Of a stretch of 13,788 nucleotides of DNA, positions 12,966 to 13,788 are shown in pieces. The DNA comes from Alphaproteobacteria bacterium (GTDB taxonomy: Bacteria > Pseudomonadota > Alphaproteobacteria > Rhizobiales > Xanthobacteraceae): contig VAZU01000028.1 of the NCBI GenBank assembly GCA_005884745.1, forward strand, positions 1,620 through 15,407, read 5' to 3'. The notes under the pieces are model-generated. The model ran no database searches and was not told the DNA's origin. It saw nothing but the letters and a program-made list of their open reading frames with translations. The number at the start of each line of letters is the position of its first letter. Positions within the stretch are counted from its first letter, which is position 1. The position numbers and the translations under genes were made by a program.

Positions 12966-13788
12966 TTACGGCATCGAGAGCACCCGGATCGCCGCGGGCC
13001 CGAGGATGACCACGAACAGCACCGGCAGGAAGAACAGGATCATCGGCACGGTGAGCTTGGGCGGCAGGCCGGCAGCCTTCTTCTCCGCCTCCATCATGCG
13101 CATGTCGCGGTTCTCCTGCGCCATGACCCGCAAGGTCTGGCCGAGCGGAGTGCCGTAGCGCTCGGCCTGCTGCAGCGCGACGCATACCGCCTTGACGCCC
13201 TCGAGGTTGACGCGCTTTGCCAGGTTCTCATAGGCCTGACGGCGGTCCTGCAGATAGGAAAGCTCGGCGGTCGTCAGCGTGAATTCCTCGGCCAGCGGAA
13301 TCGACTGCGTGCCGATCTCCTGGGCGACCTTGCGGAACGCGGCTTCGACCGACATGCCGGATTCCACGCAGATCAGCAGCAGATCCAGCGCGTCGGGAAA
13401 CGCGCGCTTGATCGAGAGCTGCCGCCGGGTGATCTTGTTCTGCAGGTAGAGCGAAGGAACGTGCACGCCGGAATAGGCGGCGATCAGGCAGACCGCGATC
13501 TTGATCAGGGCCGGCTGCTCGACATCGACCACCACGAACAGGTAGAACAGCGAGAAGATCAGGATCGCGACCGGCGCCACCATCCGGAAGAACAGATAGG
13601 TGATATAGGCCGCCTGGCCGCGGTAGCCGGCCTGGATCAGCTTTTCCCGCGCCTCCTGCTGACCCAGCCATTTCGCCAGGTTGAAGCGCTCCACCACGGT
13701 TTTCATGTATTGCTTGGGCGATTGCCGCAGACTGGCCTTTTCTCCGCGCGCCAGCCGTTCCCGCTCGCGCTGACGCAGCTTCTCGCGC
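12966..13788 (-). CDS. tadC: Flp/Tad pilus assembly inner-membrane protein TadC (GspF/T2SSF domain), 5' end outside window
   Basis: This is an inner-membrane platform protein of the Flp/Tad pilus machine, which pairs with TadB and contacts the ATPase TadA. The frame is open to the window edge, giving 273 visible residues. It begins in a charged cytoplasmic stretch (EKLRQRERERLARGEKASL), so the ATG at 13706 is internal and the true start lies beyond 13788. From the visible start, two membrane helices (about 59-81 and 88-108) are followed by the T2SSF domain: ITRRQLSIKRAFPDALDLLL, CVESGMSVEAAFRKVAQEIG, LQQAERYGTPLGQTLRVMAQ and MRMMEAEKKAAGLPPKL. A final helix (LTVPMILFFLPVLFVVILGP) closes the protein, which ends AAIRVLSMP. 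TadC is usually about 320-330 residues, so roughly 50 are missing. TadC rather than TadB is favoured by the AEKKAAGLPPKLTVP ending; this is from family knowledge. It converges on tadD. Confidence 0.92.
   Translation of the reverse strand, partial: REKLRQRERERLARGEKASLRQSPKQYMKTVVERFNLAKWLGQQEAREKLIQAGYRGQAAYITYLFFRMVAPVAILIFSLFYLFVVVDVEQPALIKIAVCLIAAYSGVHVPSLYLQNKITRRQLSIKRAFPDALDLLLICVESGMSVEAAFRKVAQEIGTQSIPLAEEFTLTTAELSYLQDRRQAYENLAKRVNLEGVKAVCVALQQAERYGTPLGQTLRVMAQENRDMRMMEAEKKAAGLPPKLTVPMILFFLPVLFVVILGPAAIRVLSMP

Noticed and set aside
13704..13706. ATG at 13706 as the start of TadC
   Set aside because: The frame remains open upstream to the window edge and encodes the charged stretch expected in TadC, so this Met is internal.
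1..13788. CRISPR array, tRNA, rRNA, prophage, toxin-antitoxin or defence genes
   Set aside because: I looked for regular spaced repeats, cloverleaf-like stretches and typical protein motifs on both strands and found none. All large proteins belong to known housekeeping, transport or pilus families.

Overview
The window looks like ordinary chromosomal DNA from a GC-rich alphaproteobacterium, most likely a Hyphomicrobiales member of the Bradyrhizobium/Rhodopseudomonas/Xanthobacteraceae type. The evidence is the strong G/C bias at third codon positions, a yejABEF-type peptide transporter with two tandem binding proteins, Tad/Cpa pilus genes of rhizobial type, and a possible CtrA box. The family assignment is inference. 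I see no tRNA, rRNA, CRISPR array, transposase, integrase or phage gene.

Left block (1-7338, + strand). This is a compact apparent operon. It holds the 3' end of one family-5 solute-binding protein, a second paralogous binding protein (YejA-like) whose 5' end looks frameshifted, the two permeases YejB and YejE, the double ATPase YejF, and a GhrA-type glyoxylate/hydroxypyruvate reductase. Gaps are small: yejB and yejE are 1 nt apart, yejE and yejF overlap by 4 nt (ATGA), and ghrA starts 23 nt after yejF. The transporter should bring oligopeptides or peptide-containing compounds, possibly peptidoglycan fragments, across the inner membrane.

Middle block (7437-11940, - strand). A membrane-anchored di-haem cytochrome c peroxidase/MauG-family protein converges on ghrA. 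Upstream of it is a 329-nt non-coding stretch with tandem TTGACCC repeats and a perfect hairpin. Next come, in transcription order, an M17 leucyl-aminopeptidase-like enzyme, a short MarR-type winged-helix regulator, and a leaderless SH3-NlpC/P60 peptidase whose GTG start overlaps the regulator's stop (GTGA).

Right block (12090-13788). A TPR lipoprotein of TadD type (+) is divergent from the aminopeptidase, across a 149-nt spacer that holds a CGGTTAACCG palindrome and a CtrA-like TTAA-N7-TTAG. It converges on a 5'-truncated TadC (-), with a hairpin between the two. Both belong to the Flp/Tad pilus assembly machinery.

The most interesting functional reading is that a Yej-type importer, a cytosolic NlpC/P60 endopeptidase and a cytosolic M17 aminopeptidase within 12 kb could form a route for taking up and dismantling peptidoglycan peptides. 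This is a hypothesis. Each component family is known and I found no clearly new system. The most concrete anomaly is the apparent frameshift at the start of the second binding protein.
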